From an uncultured Eubacteriales bacterium (GTDB lineage: Bacteria > Bacillota > Clostridia > Oscillospirales > CAG-272), in contig CAJUIQ010000002.1 of the NCBI GenBank assembly GCA_910586545.1, positions 1 to 64,000 on the forward strand: a stretch of 64,000 nucleotides of DNA, given 5' to 3'. The notes beneath the pieces are model-generated. The model saw nothing but the letters and a program-made list of their open reading frames with translations, was not told the origin of the DNA and ran no database searches. Positions within the stretch are counted from its first letter, which is position 1, and the number at the start of each line of letters is the position of its first letter. Below, in pieces: positions 1-9,551 of the stretch. The translations under genes and the position numbers were made by a program.

Positions 1-1
1 C

Positions 2-769
2 CGGGAGGACACAGCGCTGGTAAGCGTTATGTTTGCAAACAACGAAATCGGCACTATCCAGCCAATAAAAAAGATTGGTCAGGTTTGCCGGGAGCATAAG
101 GTTCTTTTCCATACAGACGCGGTGCAGGCCGCTGGTCATGTAAACATTGACATTGACGATATGTGTATTGACATGCTGTCCGCCTCCGCACACAAATTCC
201 ACGGTCCCAAGGGAACAGGGCTTTTGTACTGCAAACGGGGAATTTATTTGGAGCCTCTGATCTGCGGCGGCGCACAGGAACGGGGAAAACGCGCCGGCAC
301 AGAAAACCTGCCCGCCATTATGGGCATGGCAGCAGCGCTGGAAGATGCCTGCATCAATTTGGAGGCCTACACAAAACGAGTATCCGGCCTGCGGGATAAA
401 ATCATTGGCGCCCTATCCAAGATCCCCCGCTCCATTTTAAACGGAGATTCTGCACAACGGCTGCCCAACAATGTCAACATGTGCTTTGAAGGAATTGAAG
501 GAGAAAGCCTGCTGATGCTGCTGGATATGTACGGCATATCCGCCTCCTCCGGATCTGCCTGCACTTCCGGATCCTTGGATCCAAGCCATGTTCTGCTGGC
601 CATTGGTCTGCCCCACGAAATCGCCCACGGATCCTTGCGAATCACTCTATCGGAATATACAACAGAAGAAGAAGCGGACTATATTATTGAAAAAGTTCCC
701 GGCGTAGTGGCAAAGCTGCGGGAAATGTCTCCCGTATGGGAACGTATGATGCAGCCGCAGGAATGTTAA
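2..769 (+). CDS. iscS: Cysteine desulfurase, IscS/NifS type (5' end outside window)
   Basis: PLP enzyme that takes sulfur from cysteine and passes it as persulfide to a scaffold protein. The reading frame is open from base 2, so the N-terminal part lies outside the window; the ATG at 29 is internal. About 255 residues are present. The PLP-lysine motif SASAHKFHGPKGTG and the active-site cysteine loop SSGSACTSGS are both visible, the latter in the IscS/NifS (group I) form. The scaffold gene iscU/nifU starts 17 bp downstream, and the tRNA thiolase mnmA is in the same operon, so this enzyme probably supplies sulfur for Fe-S clusters and perhaps for 2-thiouridine. A second desulfurase is at 45630-46802. 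Confidence 0.95.
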   Translation, partial: REDTALVSVMFANNEIGTIQPIKKIGQVCREHKVLFHTDAVQAAGHVNIDIDDMCIDMLSASAHKFHGPKGTGLLYCKRGIYLEPLICGGAQERGKRAGTENLPAIMGMAAALEDACINLEAYTKRVSGLRDKIIGALSKIPRSILNGDSAQRLPNNVNMCFEGIEGESLLMLLDMYGISASSGSACTSGSLDPSHVLLAIGLPHEIAHGSLRITLSEYTTEEEADYIIEKVPGVVAKLREMSPVWERMMQPQEC

Positions 770-786
770 TCAGGAGGTAAATAGAT

Positions 787-1224
787 ATGGCAATGAGTTA
801 CAGCGAAAAAGTAATGGATCATTTTCAGAATCCCCGCAATGTAGGTAAAATGGAAGATGCCGACGGTATAGGTGAGGTAGGGAACGCCAAATGCGGTGAT
901 ATTATGAAAATCTATTTAAAAATCAAAGACGACGTGATCGAAGACGTAAAGTTCAACACCTTCGGCTGCGCCTCCGCAATTGCAACCAGTTCTATAGCTA
1001 CGGAGCTGATCAAAGGTAAGCCTTTGAAGGATGCGCTTTCACTTACCAATCAGGCAGTGGTGGAAGCATTGGATGGGTTGCCGCCGGTAAAAATCCACTG
1101 TTCTGTGCTGGCGGAAGAAGCCATCAAAGCGGCAATCAAGGATTACTACGATAAAAACGGCATCGCCTATGAAGCCGATTTGTTCAAAGAAAGCGGCTGT
1201 GAACACTGCTGCCATAATGGATAA
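787..1224 (+). CDS. iscU: Fe-S cluster assembly scaffold, IscU/NifU N-terminal type
   Basis: Scaffold of 145 residues on which [2Fe-2S]/[4Fe-4S] clusters are built with sulfur from the desulfurase encoded just upstream. The start follows AGGAGG at about 8 bp. The three ligand cysteines are in NAKCGDIM, FGCASAIATSS and KIHCSVLAEEAI, and the Asp after the first Cys that aids cluster release is kept. The length fits stand-alone NifU-like scaffolds of Clostridia. The C-terminus ends in a short Cys/His tail (CEHCCHNG) that is not one of the core ligand sites; its role is unknown. Confidence 0.95.
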   Translation: MAMSYSEKVMDHFQNPRNVGKMEDADGIGEVGNAKCGDIMKIYLKIKDDVIEDVKFNTFGCASAIATSSIATELIKGKPLKDALSLTNQAVVEALDGLPPVKIHCSVLAEEAIKAAIKDYYDKNGIAYEADLFKESGCEHCCHNG

Positions 1225-1242
1225 AACAGCGGAGACAAATAT

Positions 1243-2154
1243 ATGATCAGAAAGATCCAGGACCAGATCCTGCAGCTGAAAAAAGAGCGGGATGTGACTA
1301 TCCTTGCACATTGCTACCAGTCGGCGGATATTACTGAGGTGGCAGATTTTGTGGGGGATTCCTACGCGCTGGCAGTAGCTGCTACAAAAGTAAAAAGCAG
1401 TACGGTCGTTATGTGCGGCGTTCGGTTTATGGCAGAAGGAGTCAAGCTGCTGTGCCCGGACAAGCGAGTGATTTTATCCCACAAGGATGCCGGCTGCCCT
1501 ATGGCGGAGCAGTTTTCTCCCGCTGAAATTACCGCGTATAAAGAAGCTCACCCGGACTGCACCGTGGTGGCATACATCAACACCACCGCCGCGCTGAAAG
1601 CAGTGTGCGACGTGTGCGTGACCTCTTCCTCGGCGGTAAAAATTGTGTCCGCTCTGCCGGGTCGGGAAATCCTGTTTATCCCGGACTGCAATCTGGGGGC
1701 CTATGTAGCCGACCGCGTGCCGGATAAGCATTTTACCTTTATGGATGGGGGATGCCCCATTCATGGAGGCGTAAAAAAAGAAGAGGCGCTTGCCGCAATG
1801 GCAGCTCACCCCGGCGCACCGCTTCTGGTCCATCCGGAGTGTTCTCCGAAGATTTGTGACCTTGCGGATTTTGTAGGTTCTACCACAGACATTATGAAAT
1901 ATGCCAAAGCATCTACCGCCAGCGAATTTATTATCGGCACAGAAAATTCCATCGTGGCGCATCTTCGCCTGCAATGTCCGGACAAAGCTTTTTATCCTAT
2001 GTCCAAAGGACTGATTTGCGCAGATATGCGACTGACAACCCTGCCGGATGTGCTGGACTGCATACAGGGAGGCGGCGAAGAAATTACGCTGGATCCGGAT
2101 ATCGCAAAAAAAGCCCGCCGTTGTATTGATGAAATGATTCGGCTTGGGGGCTGA
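1243..2154 (+). CDS. nadA: Quinolinate synthase
   Basis: [4Fe-4S] enzyme that condenses iminoaspartate with dihydroxyacetone phosphate to quinolinate in de novo NAD synthesis. The 303-residue length is typical. The three cluster cysteines fall in VVMCGVRFMAEG, HPECSPKICD and SKGLICADMRLT, and the GTENSIVAHL motif is conserved. nadB and nadC are not in the window, so the partner enzymes must be encoded elsewhere. Its place directly after the desulfurase and scaffold genes fits its need for an oxygen-sensitive cluster. The gap to iscU is 18 bp, so co-transcription is likely. Confidence 0.95.
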   Translation: MIRKIQDQILQLKKERDVTILAHCYQSADITEVADFVGDSYALAVAATKVKSSTVVMCGVRFMAEGVKLLCPDKRVILSHKDAGCPMAEQFSPAEITAYKEAHPDCTVVAYINTTAALKAVCDVCVTSSSAVKIVSALPGREILFIPDCNLGAYVADRVPDKHFTFMDGGCPIHGGVKKEEALAAMAAHPGAPLLVHPECSPKICDLADFVGSTTDIMKYAKASTASEFIIGTENSIVAHLRLQCPDKAFYPMSKGLICADMRLTTLPDVLDCIQGGGEEITLDPDIAKKARRCIDEMIRLGG

Positions 2155-2159
2155 AAATT

Positions 2160-2184
2160 CTGCCCGGCTGCAGCAGTCGGGCAA
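2160..2184 (+). other. Short hairpin between nadA and SGNH gene
   Basis: TGCCCG and CGGGCA pair around an 11-nt loop just after nadA. No good U-tract follows, so it may be an attenuator or RNA-processing/stability structure rather than a full terminator. Confidence 0.35.
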
Positions 2185-2217
2185 TATTTATCAATTGGGA
2201 AAGGGATCGTCCTACAT

Positions 2218-2922
2218 ATGAAAGCAATTAATGATGTAATTCGCCCCGGATTTTTCGGAGACTTTGGCCCTTCTGCAGACAGAAGACGCATCGAATTCGA
2301 TATCAAAAACACGGCGGCCGTATGCAGTGAAACACCAGTGGATCTTGTGTTGGCAGGAGATTCTATCGTTCATTTCTGGGATGAGGACATCTACTTCCGA
2401 AACAGGGGAGTGGTATTGAATCGGGGGATCGAAGGGGATCAGGCACAGGTTTTAGCCTGCCGGTTCCCGGCAGACGTCATCCAACTACACCCCCGTGTTT
2501 GTGTGCTCATGATCGGTATAAATAATACTTGGGCTATCTTGGATGGTCCCCACTGCACCGATGGCTTCTATGACGAACAACTCATCTGCGGATGGGTGCT
2601 TTATCTAAAAATGTGCTACCAAAGAATGCTGCATATGCTGCAGGCAGAGGGAATCAAATGCGTGCTGTGTTCCCTGCTGCCTATGTGTGATCCTGTGCCT
2701 ACCTATCTTGCCCGCAGCCGTGCTGCCGCCAGAGCCAATCAAATGCTGCGGGGGCTTGCGGCAGAGGAGGGTTGTGCTTTTGCAGATTTCTACAGCGCCA
2801 TGACAGGAGACGACGGCGAAACCCTGTGTCCGGCGCTTTCCTTTGATGGTCTGCATCCGCATCATGCAGGATACGTCATCATGAATCGTATCCTGGATCC
2901 CATTTTGGACACGCTGTTATGA
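2218..2922 (+). CDS. SGNH/GDSL-family hydrolase
   Basis: Esterase-type hydrolase of 234 residues with no signal peptide, so probably cytoplasmic. Block I is present as VLAGDSIVHFW (nucleophile Ser), block III as MIGINNTW (oxyanion Asn) and block V as DGLHPHHAGY (Asp and His). This matches bacterial acyl-ester hydrolases related to platelet-activating-factor acetylhydrolase; the substrate cannot be told. The stop codon overlaps the mnmA start in an ATGA arrangement, which implies translational coupling. That makes a cytoplasmic housekeeping or detoxifying role more likely than nutrient degradation. Confidence 0.85.
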   Translation: MKAINDVIRPGFFGDFGPSADRRRIEFDIKNTAAVCSETPVDLVLAGDSIVHFWDEDIYFRNRGVVLNRGIEGDQAQVLACRFPADVIQLHPRVCVLMIGINNTWAILDGPHCTDGFYDEQLICGWVLYLKMCYQRMLHMLQAEGIKCVLCSLLPMCDPVPTYLARSRAAARANQMLRGLAAEEGCAFADFYSAMTGDDGETLCPALSFDGLHPHHAGYVIMNRILDPILDTLL

Positions 2923-3950
2923 ATGTTCTTATCGCTATGAGTGGCGGGGTAGATTCTTCCGCCGCCGCTCTGCTGCTGCAAAAGGAAGGATATACCTGCG
3001 CCGGCGCTATGATGCGGTTGTTTGCACCGACGGACACTGCTGCCGGAGAACAGGACGCCGCTATGGCTGCGGCTGCCCTTGGAATCCCTTTTTCCGTTTA
3101 CGATATGCGGGATGCTTTTCACAAATGGGTAATTGAAGATTTTATAAATGTATACAAAGCGGGCGGCACGCCCAATCCCTGCATCACCTGCAACCGTACC
3201 ATGAAGTTCGGCGCATTCTTGGATCGTGCCCGGCAGGAAGGATATGAAAAAATCGCCACCGGACATTACGCAAAGGTTGTATATGAAGATGGGCAATATG
3301 TATTGTATCAGGCGGATGATCCTGCAAAGGATCAAAGCTATGTGCTTTGGTCTCTTACCCAAGATCAACTTTCCGCACTGCTGCTTCCTCTTGGTAGCTG
3401 CAGCAAGGAGGATGCCCGTGCCGCTGCCAGGGCCGGAAGGCTTGGCACAGCTGATAAAAAGGAAAGCCAGGATATCTGCTTCGTACCGGACGGGGACTAC
3501 GCGGGCTTTATTGAACGCAGTCTGGGCATCACCTTCCCTACGGGAGATTTTATAGACGAAACCGGAAGGGTTTTGGGGCGGCACCGGGGCATCATTCGCT
3601 ATACAATCGGGCAGCGCCGTGGCCTGGGGCTTTCCCTACAGGAGCCCTTGTATGTAATCCGAAAGGACGCGGCAGCGAATCAGGTTGTGCTGGGACCGTC
3701 TGAAAAGCTTTTCTCCAGAGAACTGCGGGCAGGCCGTGCCAACTGGATTGCAGGTCGACCACCGGAGGGCCCGACCCGGGTGCAGGCGCGTATCCGATAC
3801 AATCAAAAGGCCTTTCCCGCCACAGTAACAGAAGCAGAAGCAGATGTTTTCCGTCTGGAATTTGACGAGCCGCAGCGTGCGGTATCTCCTGGTCAATCGG
3901 CTGTGCTGTATGACGGGGAGCGTGTGCTCGGCGGCGGAATTATTTTATAA
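2919..3950 (+). CDS. mnmA: tRNA-specific 2-thiouridylase MnmA
   Basis: Puts sulfur on U34 of tRNA-Lys, -Glu and -Gln, using ATP and persulfide sulfur from a cysteine desulfurase. It has 343 residues. The PP-loop motif MSGGVDSSAAA is at the very N-terminus, and the two catalytic cysteines are in NPCITCNRTMKFG and SQDICFVPDGDY. The family motifs GHYAKV and KDQSYVLW are also visible. It is the last gene of the iscS-iscU-nadA-SGNH-mnmA run and starts inside the previous stop codon (ATGA). The upstream desulfurase is the obvious sulfur donor. Confidence 0.96.
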   Translation: MNVLIAMSGGVDSSAAALLLQKEGYTCAGAMMRLFAPTDTAAGEQDAAMAAAALGIPFSVYDMRDAFHKWVIEDFINVYKAGGTPNPCITCNRTMKFGAFLDRARQEGYEKIATGHYAKVVYEDGQYVLYQADDPAKDQSYVLWSLTQDQLSALLLPLGSCSKEDARAAARAGRLGTADKKESQDICFVPDGDYAGFIERSLGITFPTGDFIDETGRVLGRHRGIIRYTIGQRRGLGLSLQEPLYVIRKDAAANQVVLGPSEKLFSRELRAGRANWIAGRPPEGPTRVQARIRYNQKAFPATVTEAEADVFRLEFDEPQRAVSPGQSAVLYDGERVLGGGIIL

Positions 3951-4079
3951 TTTCCTCAACCCGCAAATGATAGACCAGATAAACTTATAATTTTCTACAA
4001 ACCGTTCTTCCCTCCCTCGATACCCCTTGTATAAAGTGCAAAAACCTTTGATTTATACGCCTTTTTTTACGAAAAAACC

Positions 4080-4108
4080 TTGACAGATTTGGGGTGGGCC
4101 GGTATAAT
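4080..4108 (+). promoter_or_regulatory. Sigma-A promoter for glnN
   Basis: TTGACA (4080-4085) and TATAAT (4103-4108) are both perfect and separated by 17 bp. The rest of the 241-bp gap 3951-4191 shows no gene and no clear hairpin. Confidence 0.85.
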
Positions 4109-4191
4109 GGTTTTAGAAAAAGTTCCGGCGCTGCAGTGGCTTCTGCGGCGCTTTCTCTATTTAATCAATGTACTTTTACGGGGGTGTATAT

Positions 4192-6276
4192 ATGAAAGCT
4201 GTACCGGAAATGTTCGGTTGTCTTGTGTTCAATGAAAAGGTGATGCAGGAACGGCTGCCGAAGGATACATATAAGCTGATGAAAAAATCCTTCCAGGACG
4301 GCAAACGTATGAGTTTGGAAGTAGCAACTGTCGTTGCAAACGCCATGAAGGATTGGGCCATTGAAAACGGTGCCACCCATTATACCCATTGGTTCCAGCC
4401 CATGACCGGAATCACCGCCGAAAAGCATGACAGCTTTATTTCGCCTACGGACAACGGGGGCGCCATCATGGAGTTTTCCGGCAAAGAGCTGGTCCGGGGA
4501 GAGCCGGATGCCTCCTCCTTCCCCTCCGGCGGACTGCGGGCAACTTTTGAGGCCAGAGGATACACCGCCTGGGATCCCACCTCGTATGCTTTTATTAAAG
4601 AAGGCAGTCTGTGCATTCCCACTGCCTTCTGTTCCTACGGTGGAGAGGCGTTGGATCAGAAAACCCCTCTCCTGCGCTCTATGGAAGCGCTGTCCAAGCA
4701 GGCGCTGCGAGTTTTAAAGTTGTTTGGAAACGACGACGTTACCGGCGTAAAAACCACAGTAGGGCCTGAGCAGGAATACTTCCTCATCTCGCGGGAAATG
4801 TATGAGGCCCGTAAAGACTTGATTTATACAGGCCGCACGCTGTTCGGTTGCAAGCCGCCTAAGGGTCAGGAAATGGACGACCACTATTTTGGCACCTTGA
4901 AACCAGCCGTTTCCGGTTTTATGGCGGATCTGGATGAAACGCTTTGGAAGTTGGGCGTGCTGGCAAAAACCAAGCACAACGAGGTAGCGCCCGCACAGCA
5001 TGAGCTTGCGCCTATCTTTACCACCAGCAACATTGCCGTTGACCACAATCAACTGACCATGGAGATGATGAAAAAAGTGGCGGAGCGTCATGGAATGGTC
5101 TGTCTGCTTCATGAAAAGCCTTTTGAAGGCGTCAACGGAAGCGGCAAACATAACAACTGGTCGATGATTACCAACACCGGCGCCAATCTGCTGGAACCCG
5201 GACAAACCCCTTATGAAAACGCGCAGTTCCTGCTCTTCCTGTGCGCCGTGATCAAAGCGGTAGACGAATATCAGGATATGCTGCGGATTTCCGTTGCAAG
5301 CGCCGCCAACGACCACCGTCTGGGCGCGCATGAAGCGCCGCCGGCAGTAATGTCTATTTTCGTGGGCGACGAACTGATGGAAATTCTGGAGGCGATTGAA
5401 ATGAACCGCCCCTACGATTCCAAAGAAACGGTACAGATGAAAATTGGCGTTCATGTACTGCCGAAATTCCCCAAAGACAATACGGACCGAAACCGGACGT
5501 CTCCCTTTGCATTTACTGGCAACCGGTTTGAATTTCGTATGGCTGGTTCTTCCCAGTCTATTGCATCTCCCAATACTGTTTTAAATACGGCTGTTGCGGA
5601 AGAGCTTCGACTATTTGCAGAAGAATTGGAAGACGCCAAAGATTTTACCTTGGCACTGCACAATTTAATCAGAAAAACCATTGGTGACCACAAACGTATC
5701 CTTTTCAACGGAAATGGATACGACGACTGCTGGCTCGAGGAGGCAAAGCGTCGAAACCTTTCCAATTTAAAAACTACCCCCGAAGCGCTCACCCACTTGC
5801 TGGATGAAAAAAATATTGCGCTGTTCACAACCCATAAGGTATTTTCCGAGCTGGAAATGAAATCCCGTTATGAAATCAACTTGGAAAGCTACTGTAAAAC
5901 GCTGAATATTGAAGCCCTCACCATGATTGACATGGCAAAACACGATATTTTCCCGGCGGTAAGCGCCTATGCGGCGCAGCTTGCCGCGAATGCAGCAGCA
6001 AAAGGCGCCTTTGTCAGCTGTACGGCGGAGAAAAAACTTATTGAAAAGATTTCCGCACGCACCGACTCTTTCTATGACAATCTGGAAAAGCTGGAAACTG
6101 CTCTGGCAGGAGCGGAGCCGCTTGCGGATTCTAAAGAAGCCGCCTTTTATTATAAAGACAAAGTGCTTTCCGCTATGCAGGCGTTGCGTGCCGATGCGGA
6201 TGCGCTGGAGCAGCTTACGGCCGCGGACTTTTGGCCTTATCCCAGCTATGGAGATATGCTGTTTTCCATAAAGTAA
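4192..6276 (+). CDS. glnN: Glutamine synthetase type III
   Basis: ATP-dependent synthesis of glutamine from glutamate and ammonia; the long GSIII form, 694 residues from the chosen start. The ATG at 4192 follows GGGGGTG; an in-frame upstream ATG at 4168 lacks a ribosome site. Diagnostic stretches are the N-terminal GSIII region (FGCLVFNEKVMQERLPK), the substrate/metal motifs GPEQEYFLI and NGSGKHNNWS, and ANDHRLGAHEAPPA. The gene has its own strong promoter and a terminator at 6281. No PII or ammonium transporter gene is adjacent, so nitrogen control is not visible here. A two-component system follows but is probably a separate unit. Confidence 0.97.
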   Translation: MKAVPEMFGCLVFNEKVMQERLPKDTYKLMKKSFQDGKRMSLEVATVVANAMKDWAIENGATHYTHWFQPMTGITAEKHDSFISPTDNGGAIMEFSGKELVRGEPDASSFPSGGLRATFEARGYTAWDPTSYAFIKEGSLCIPTAFCSYGGEALDQKTPLLRSMEALSKQALRVLKLFGNDDVTGVKTTVGPEQEYFLISREMYEARKDLIYTGRTLFGCKPPKGQEMDDHYFGTLKPAVSGFMADLDETLWKLGVLAKTKHNEVAPAQHELAPIFTTSNIAVDHNQLTMEMMKKVAERHGMVCLLHEKPFEGVNGSGKHNNWSMITNTGANLLEPGQTPYENAQFLLFLCAVIKAVDEYQDMLRISVASAANDHRLGAHEAPPAVMSIFVGDELMEILEAIEMNRPYDSKETVQMKIGVHVLPKFPKDNTDRNRTSPFAFTGNRFEFRMAGSSQSIASPNTVLNTAVAEELRLFAEELEDAKDFTLALHNLIRKTIGDHKRILFNGNGYDDCWLEEAKRRNLSNLKTTPEALTHLLDEKNIALFTTHKVFSELEMKSRYEINLESYCKTLNIEALTMIDMAKHDIFPAVSAYAAQLAANAAAKGAFVSCTAEKKLIEKISARTDSFYDNLEKLETALAGAEPLADSKEAAFYYKDKVLSAMQALRADADALEQLTAADFWPYPSYGDMLFSIK

Positions 6277-6280
6277 TAGT

Positions 6281-6312
6281 AAAAAGTCTTCCCCCCCATG
6301 GAAGACTTTTTT
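6281..6312 (+). terminator. Intrinsic terminator after glnN
   Basis: AAAAAGTCTTCC pairs with GGAAGACTTTTT across a 7-nt loop and ends in a T-run. Confidence 0.85.
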
Positions 6313-6459
6313 CATTTGTCACGGCCCGACCATTTTTCTATAGAAGTCTCTGCGATTTTATGATAAAATAAATATATCGTTATCTTAAAGATTTTTTAAT
6401 ATTTTCCCCGATTGCTTCTTAAAAAGCAATTTGGTATCATACATCCAGGAGGTACGGAT

Positions 6460-7161
6460 ATGTACAACATTCTGATTTGTGACGACGAGCGGGATATCGT
6501 CTCCGCACTGAAAATATACCTCACCCCGGAGGGCTATACCCTGTTTGAAGCCTACAACGGGGTGGAGGCGCTGCAAATTTTGCGGCAGAATGAAATCCAC
6601 CTGGTGCTGATGGATATCATGATGCCCCAAATGGACGGCATCGCCGCCACGGCAAAAATTCGAGAGGAAAGCAATGTCCCGGTGATTCTGCTCACCGCAA
6701 AAAGCGAGGATACCGACAAGGTGCTTGGGCTGAACATCGGCGCGGACGACTATATCACAAAGCCCTTCAACCCGGTAGAGGTGCTGGCTCGAGTCCGCTC
6801 ACACCTGCGCCGCTATATGCAGCTTGGCGGCGGAGGCGGAATGCGCGGGGACACCTGCACCGTAGGCACTGTCGTTCTGGACGACCGGGAAAAACGTGTC
6901 ACTGTAGACGGTGAGGAGGTCAGCCTCACCCCCACGGAATTTGACATTCTGCGACTTTTTATGGAATCCCCCGGCAAGGTCTTCTCACCTCGAGATATCT
7001 ATCAAAAGGTCTGGAAGGACGCGCCCATGGGATCGGAAGGCACCGTCGCCGTACACATCCGCCACCTGCGAGAAAAAATCGAAATCAATCCCGCAGACCC
7101 CCGCTATTTAAAAGTAGTGTGGGGGCAGGGATATAAAATGGAGGGCCCCGCCAATACGTGA
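6460..7161 (+). CDS. Response regulator, OmpR/PhoB family
   Basis: DNA-binding response regulator of 233 residues. The ATG at 6460 has a good AGGAGG 6 bp upstream. The receiver domain (about 1-120) shows the acidic pair DDE, phospho-acceptor Asp in LVLMDIMMPQMDG, the Thr in VILLTAKS and Lys in ITKPFNP. A winged-helix domain follows (about 135-230), with the recognition region GTVAVHIRHLREKIE. A glycine-rich linker (LGGGGGMRG) joins the two. The partner histidine kinase gene starts 24 bp downstream. The signal and target genes are not apparent. Confidence 0.95.
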   Translation: MYNILICDDERDIVSALKIYLTPEGYTLFEAYNGVEALQILRQNEIHLVLMDIMMPQMDGIAATAKIREESNVPVILLTAKSEDTDKVLGLNIGADDYITKPFNPVEVLARVRSHLRRYMQLGGGGGMRGDTCTVGTVVLDDREKRVTVDGEEVSLTPTEFDILRLFMESPGKVFSPRDIYQKVWKDAPMGSEGTVAVHIRHLREKIEINPADPRYLKVVWGQGYKMEGPANT

Positions 7162-7185
7162 GCCGCTCTATAGAAAGGATATTTT

Positions 7186-9279
7186 GTGAATACTACAATG
7201 TATAAAATTCGCTACAGCGTAGGACTCAAAACACTGGCTGTATTCCTCTTTGTAATCAGCCTGGCTGTCTCTGTGCTGTCTGCGATGGGAATTTTTGTGA
7301 TGTTCTCTGAAAGTGTGTATATAGACGGCGGCAGGTCTTTTACAGCGTCTCTTTGGGAAAGTACGCTTCATTCCAAAGCAGCAGCAGCAGCAGACCATGT
7401 GTATACCCAATATAAATACTCGATGGATCGGAATGAAAAAGAAGAAGATATCGCGCAGCTGCTCCAAGGTTTTCAAAATACCTACAGCGCCAGTAAAACC
7501 AACATGCTCTTTTCTATCGAATACCAGGGGGAAGAAATTTTTTCCAACGGCAGCGGCAGCGGGATATATGCTGAGACCGCCTTTGACTACTGGTTCTATT
7601 GGAGCAATAGGGAGACGACTATCAAAACCTTTAATACGGAACGGGAAATGGAGGCATATATTTTAGCCCATTCGTCGCAATGGAATAGCTATATCCCTGA
7701 GATAATCTATGAAGAAGACGATATAGACTATGTAACGCCTGTATTCCAGCTGACTTATGAAACTTTTGTAGACACAGAAGAGTCTGTTCAGGTGACTGCC
7801 TGGGTAGATGATATCCAGGTAATGGATATCTTCTACTGGGTTCGGTATTTCTCCGATGCACTTACATCCGGCCTTCCGTGGGGACTGATTGTGCTGGAAA
7901 TCGTATCGCTAATTATTTGTACCGCCGCGCTCGTATTTCTTCTTTGCGGCGCCGGACATAGATCCGACACGGACGGCGTCGTTCTGGAGCGTACCAACCG
8001 GATTCCCCTGGACTTGTACGCCGCCGGGATTATCCTGGGCTGGATTCTGCTTGGATTTTTTATAGCGGACGTCACCTACGACGGTTTATACGATATAGGA
8101 ACGCTCATTCTGTTTGGCTTTAGCTGTATATGTATCATCTTGCTGACGCTTGCCCTGACTCTTTCCGTGGCGGCGCGTCTGAAGGCAGGCGGCGTGATAA
8201 AAAATACCGTCCTGTACCGCTTCTCCTCTGTCTTATGGCGTATCCTGCGCCGGGGCGCAAATCGAATTTCCTATATCTGCAAGGGACTCCCCTTAGTTTG
8301 GAAAGCCGGACTGATCTACGGCGGACTGAGCCTGATTGAACTGATTTTCCTGAGCAGCACCGGCGCCGGATATCTCCTGCTGGCCTGGTGTGTGGAAAAA
8401 CTGATCCTAACCCCTCTGCTTGCTCTGGCCCTCATCAATATGAAGCACCTGAAAAAAGGGGCGGAGGAAATTGCCGACGGGAACCTAAACTATCAGGTAA
8501 AGCTGCCCGATCTCATTGGAGACTTCCGCCGCCACGGACAAACGCTGAATCGCATCGGGGACGGTATGCAGGTGGCGCTGGAACAGAAAATGCAAAGCGA
8601 ACGGCTGAAAACAGAACTGATTACCAATGTGTCTCACGATATAAAAACCCCGCTCACCTCTATTATCAATTATGTGGATCTTTTGAAAAAGGAGGGTATG
8701 GACTCCCCCAACGCGTCTCAGTATCTGGAGGTGCTGGAACGGCAGTCCGCACGACTAAAAAAGCTTACGGAAGACTTGGTAGAAGCCTCTAAGGCCTCCT
8801 CCGGCGCCATTAACGTAGTCAAAGCGCCCACAAACGTCCAAGTTCTGCTGGAACAGACGGTAGGCGAATTTGAAGAACGGCTGGAGAAAAACGGTATACA
8901 GGTAGTACTCTCCCCCTGCGAATCCCAAAGCCTGATCCTGGCGGACGGACGGCTGCTATGGCGCGTGTTTGACAATCTTATGAACAACATCTGCAAATAC
9001 GCCCTTTCCGGCACCCGGGTATATTTGAATATGGAAAATACCGGAGACGCCATCCGCATTGTTTTCAAAAATATCTCCGCCTATCCCTTGAACATTTCCG
9101 GAGAAGAGCTGATGGAGCGGTTTGTCCGGGGGGACCGGTCTCGAAACACAGAAGGAAGCGGGTTAGGTCTTTCCATTGCGCGCAGCCTACTAGAACTGCA
9201 AGGGGGGACGCTGGAAATCCAAATCGACGGGGATTTGTTTAAATCGGTGATCACAATTCCCACGGCGGAAACCAAATAA
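7186..9279 (+). CDS. Membrane sensor histidine kinase
   Basis: Large sensor kinase of 697 residues, partner of the regulator just upstream. The GTG at 7186 is chosen because GAAAGGA lies about 7 bp ahead; ATG at 7198 is the alternative. Residues about 15-40 form the first membrane segment, followed by an extracellular region of about 190 residues. Several more hydrophobic segments lie between about 230 and 410, more than in a simple two-TM kinase. A HAMP-like stretch (AEEIADGNLNYQVKLPD) leads to the H-box NVSHDIKTPLTSI and an HATPase domain with GSGLGLSIARSL. The family is common in Clostridia; the signal is unknown. Confidence 0.92.
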   Translation: MNTTMYKIRYSVGLKTLAVFLFVISLAVSVLSAMGIFVMFSESVYIDGGRSFTASLWESTLHSKAAAAADHVYTQYKYSMDRNEKEEDIAQLLQGFQNTYSASKTNMLFSIEYQGEEIFSNGSGSGIYAETAFDYWFYWSNRETTIKTFNTEREMEAYILAHSSQWNSYIPEIIYEEDDIDYVTPVFQLTYETFVDTEESVQVTAWVDDIQVMDIFYWVRYFSDALTSGLPWGLIVLEIVSLIICTAALVFLLCGAGHRSDTDGVVLERTNRIPLDLYAAGIILGWILLGFFIADVTYDGLYDIGTLILFGFSCICIILLTLALTLSVAARLKAGGVIKNTVLYRFSSVLWRILRRGANRISYICKGLPLVWKAGLIYGGLSLIELIFLSSTGAGYLLLAWCVEKLILTPLLALALINMKHLKKGAEEIADGNLNYQVKLPDLIGDFRRHGQTLNRIGDGMQVALEQKMQSERLKTELITNVSHDIKTPLTSIINYVDLLKKEGMDSPNASQYLEVLERQSARLKKLTEDLVEASKASSGAINVVKAPTNVQVLLEQTVGEFEERLEKNGIQVVLSPCESQSLILADGRLLWRVFDNLMNNICKYALSGTRVYLNMENTGDAIRIVFKNISAYPLNISGEELMERFVRGDRSRNTEGSGLGLSIARSLLELQGGTLEIQIDGDLFKSVITIPTAETK

Positions 9280-9280
9280 G

Positions 9281-9310
9281 AAAAAAGCCTTCCTATAAGG
9301 AAGGCTTTTT
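9281..9310. terminator. Bidirectional terminator
   Basis: AAAAAGCCTTCCT and AGGAAGGCTTTTT form a near-perfect stem between the converging kinase and Xre genes. A- and T-tracts on both sides serve both strands. Confidence 0.85.
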
Positions 9311-9317
9311 CTATATA

Positions 9318-9551
9318 CTATCCCTTCAACAATTCCGCAACCGGTACTTCCAGTGCATCCGCAATCCGGTACAGGATATCCATATCCACTTGACGAATAA
9401 ACATGGCCTTTTCTATCTTGCGGATCCTTCGGGGCTTTACATGAGCATAACGCGCCAAATCCGACGACGTCCAGCCTTTCTCCCCGCACAAATGGCGCAT
9501 TCTCCATGTGAGATACCACAGCCGCCCCATTTGCTTTGTATTATAGTCCAT
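9318..9551 (-). CDS. Xre-family HTH regulator (partner of SLOG protein)
   Basis: Small DNA-binding protein, 77 residues from the ATG at 9551. A longer start at 9575 exists, but GAGGCGG precedes 9551 at a suitable distance. The helix-turn-helix reads WTSSDLARYAHVKPRRIRKIEK, followed by the helix YRIADALEVPVAELL typical of Xre/Cro proteins. It has no effector domain. The start lies inside the 3' end of the SLOG gene (11-bp overlap), so the two are surely co-transcribed and probably coupled. The target is unknown. Confidence 0.85.
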   Translation of the reverse strand: MDYNTKQMGRLWYLTWRMRHLCGEKGWTSSDLARYAHVKPRRIRKIEKAMFIRQVDMDILYRIADALEVPVAELLKG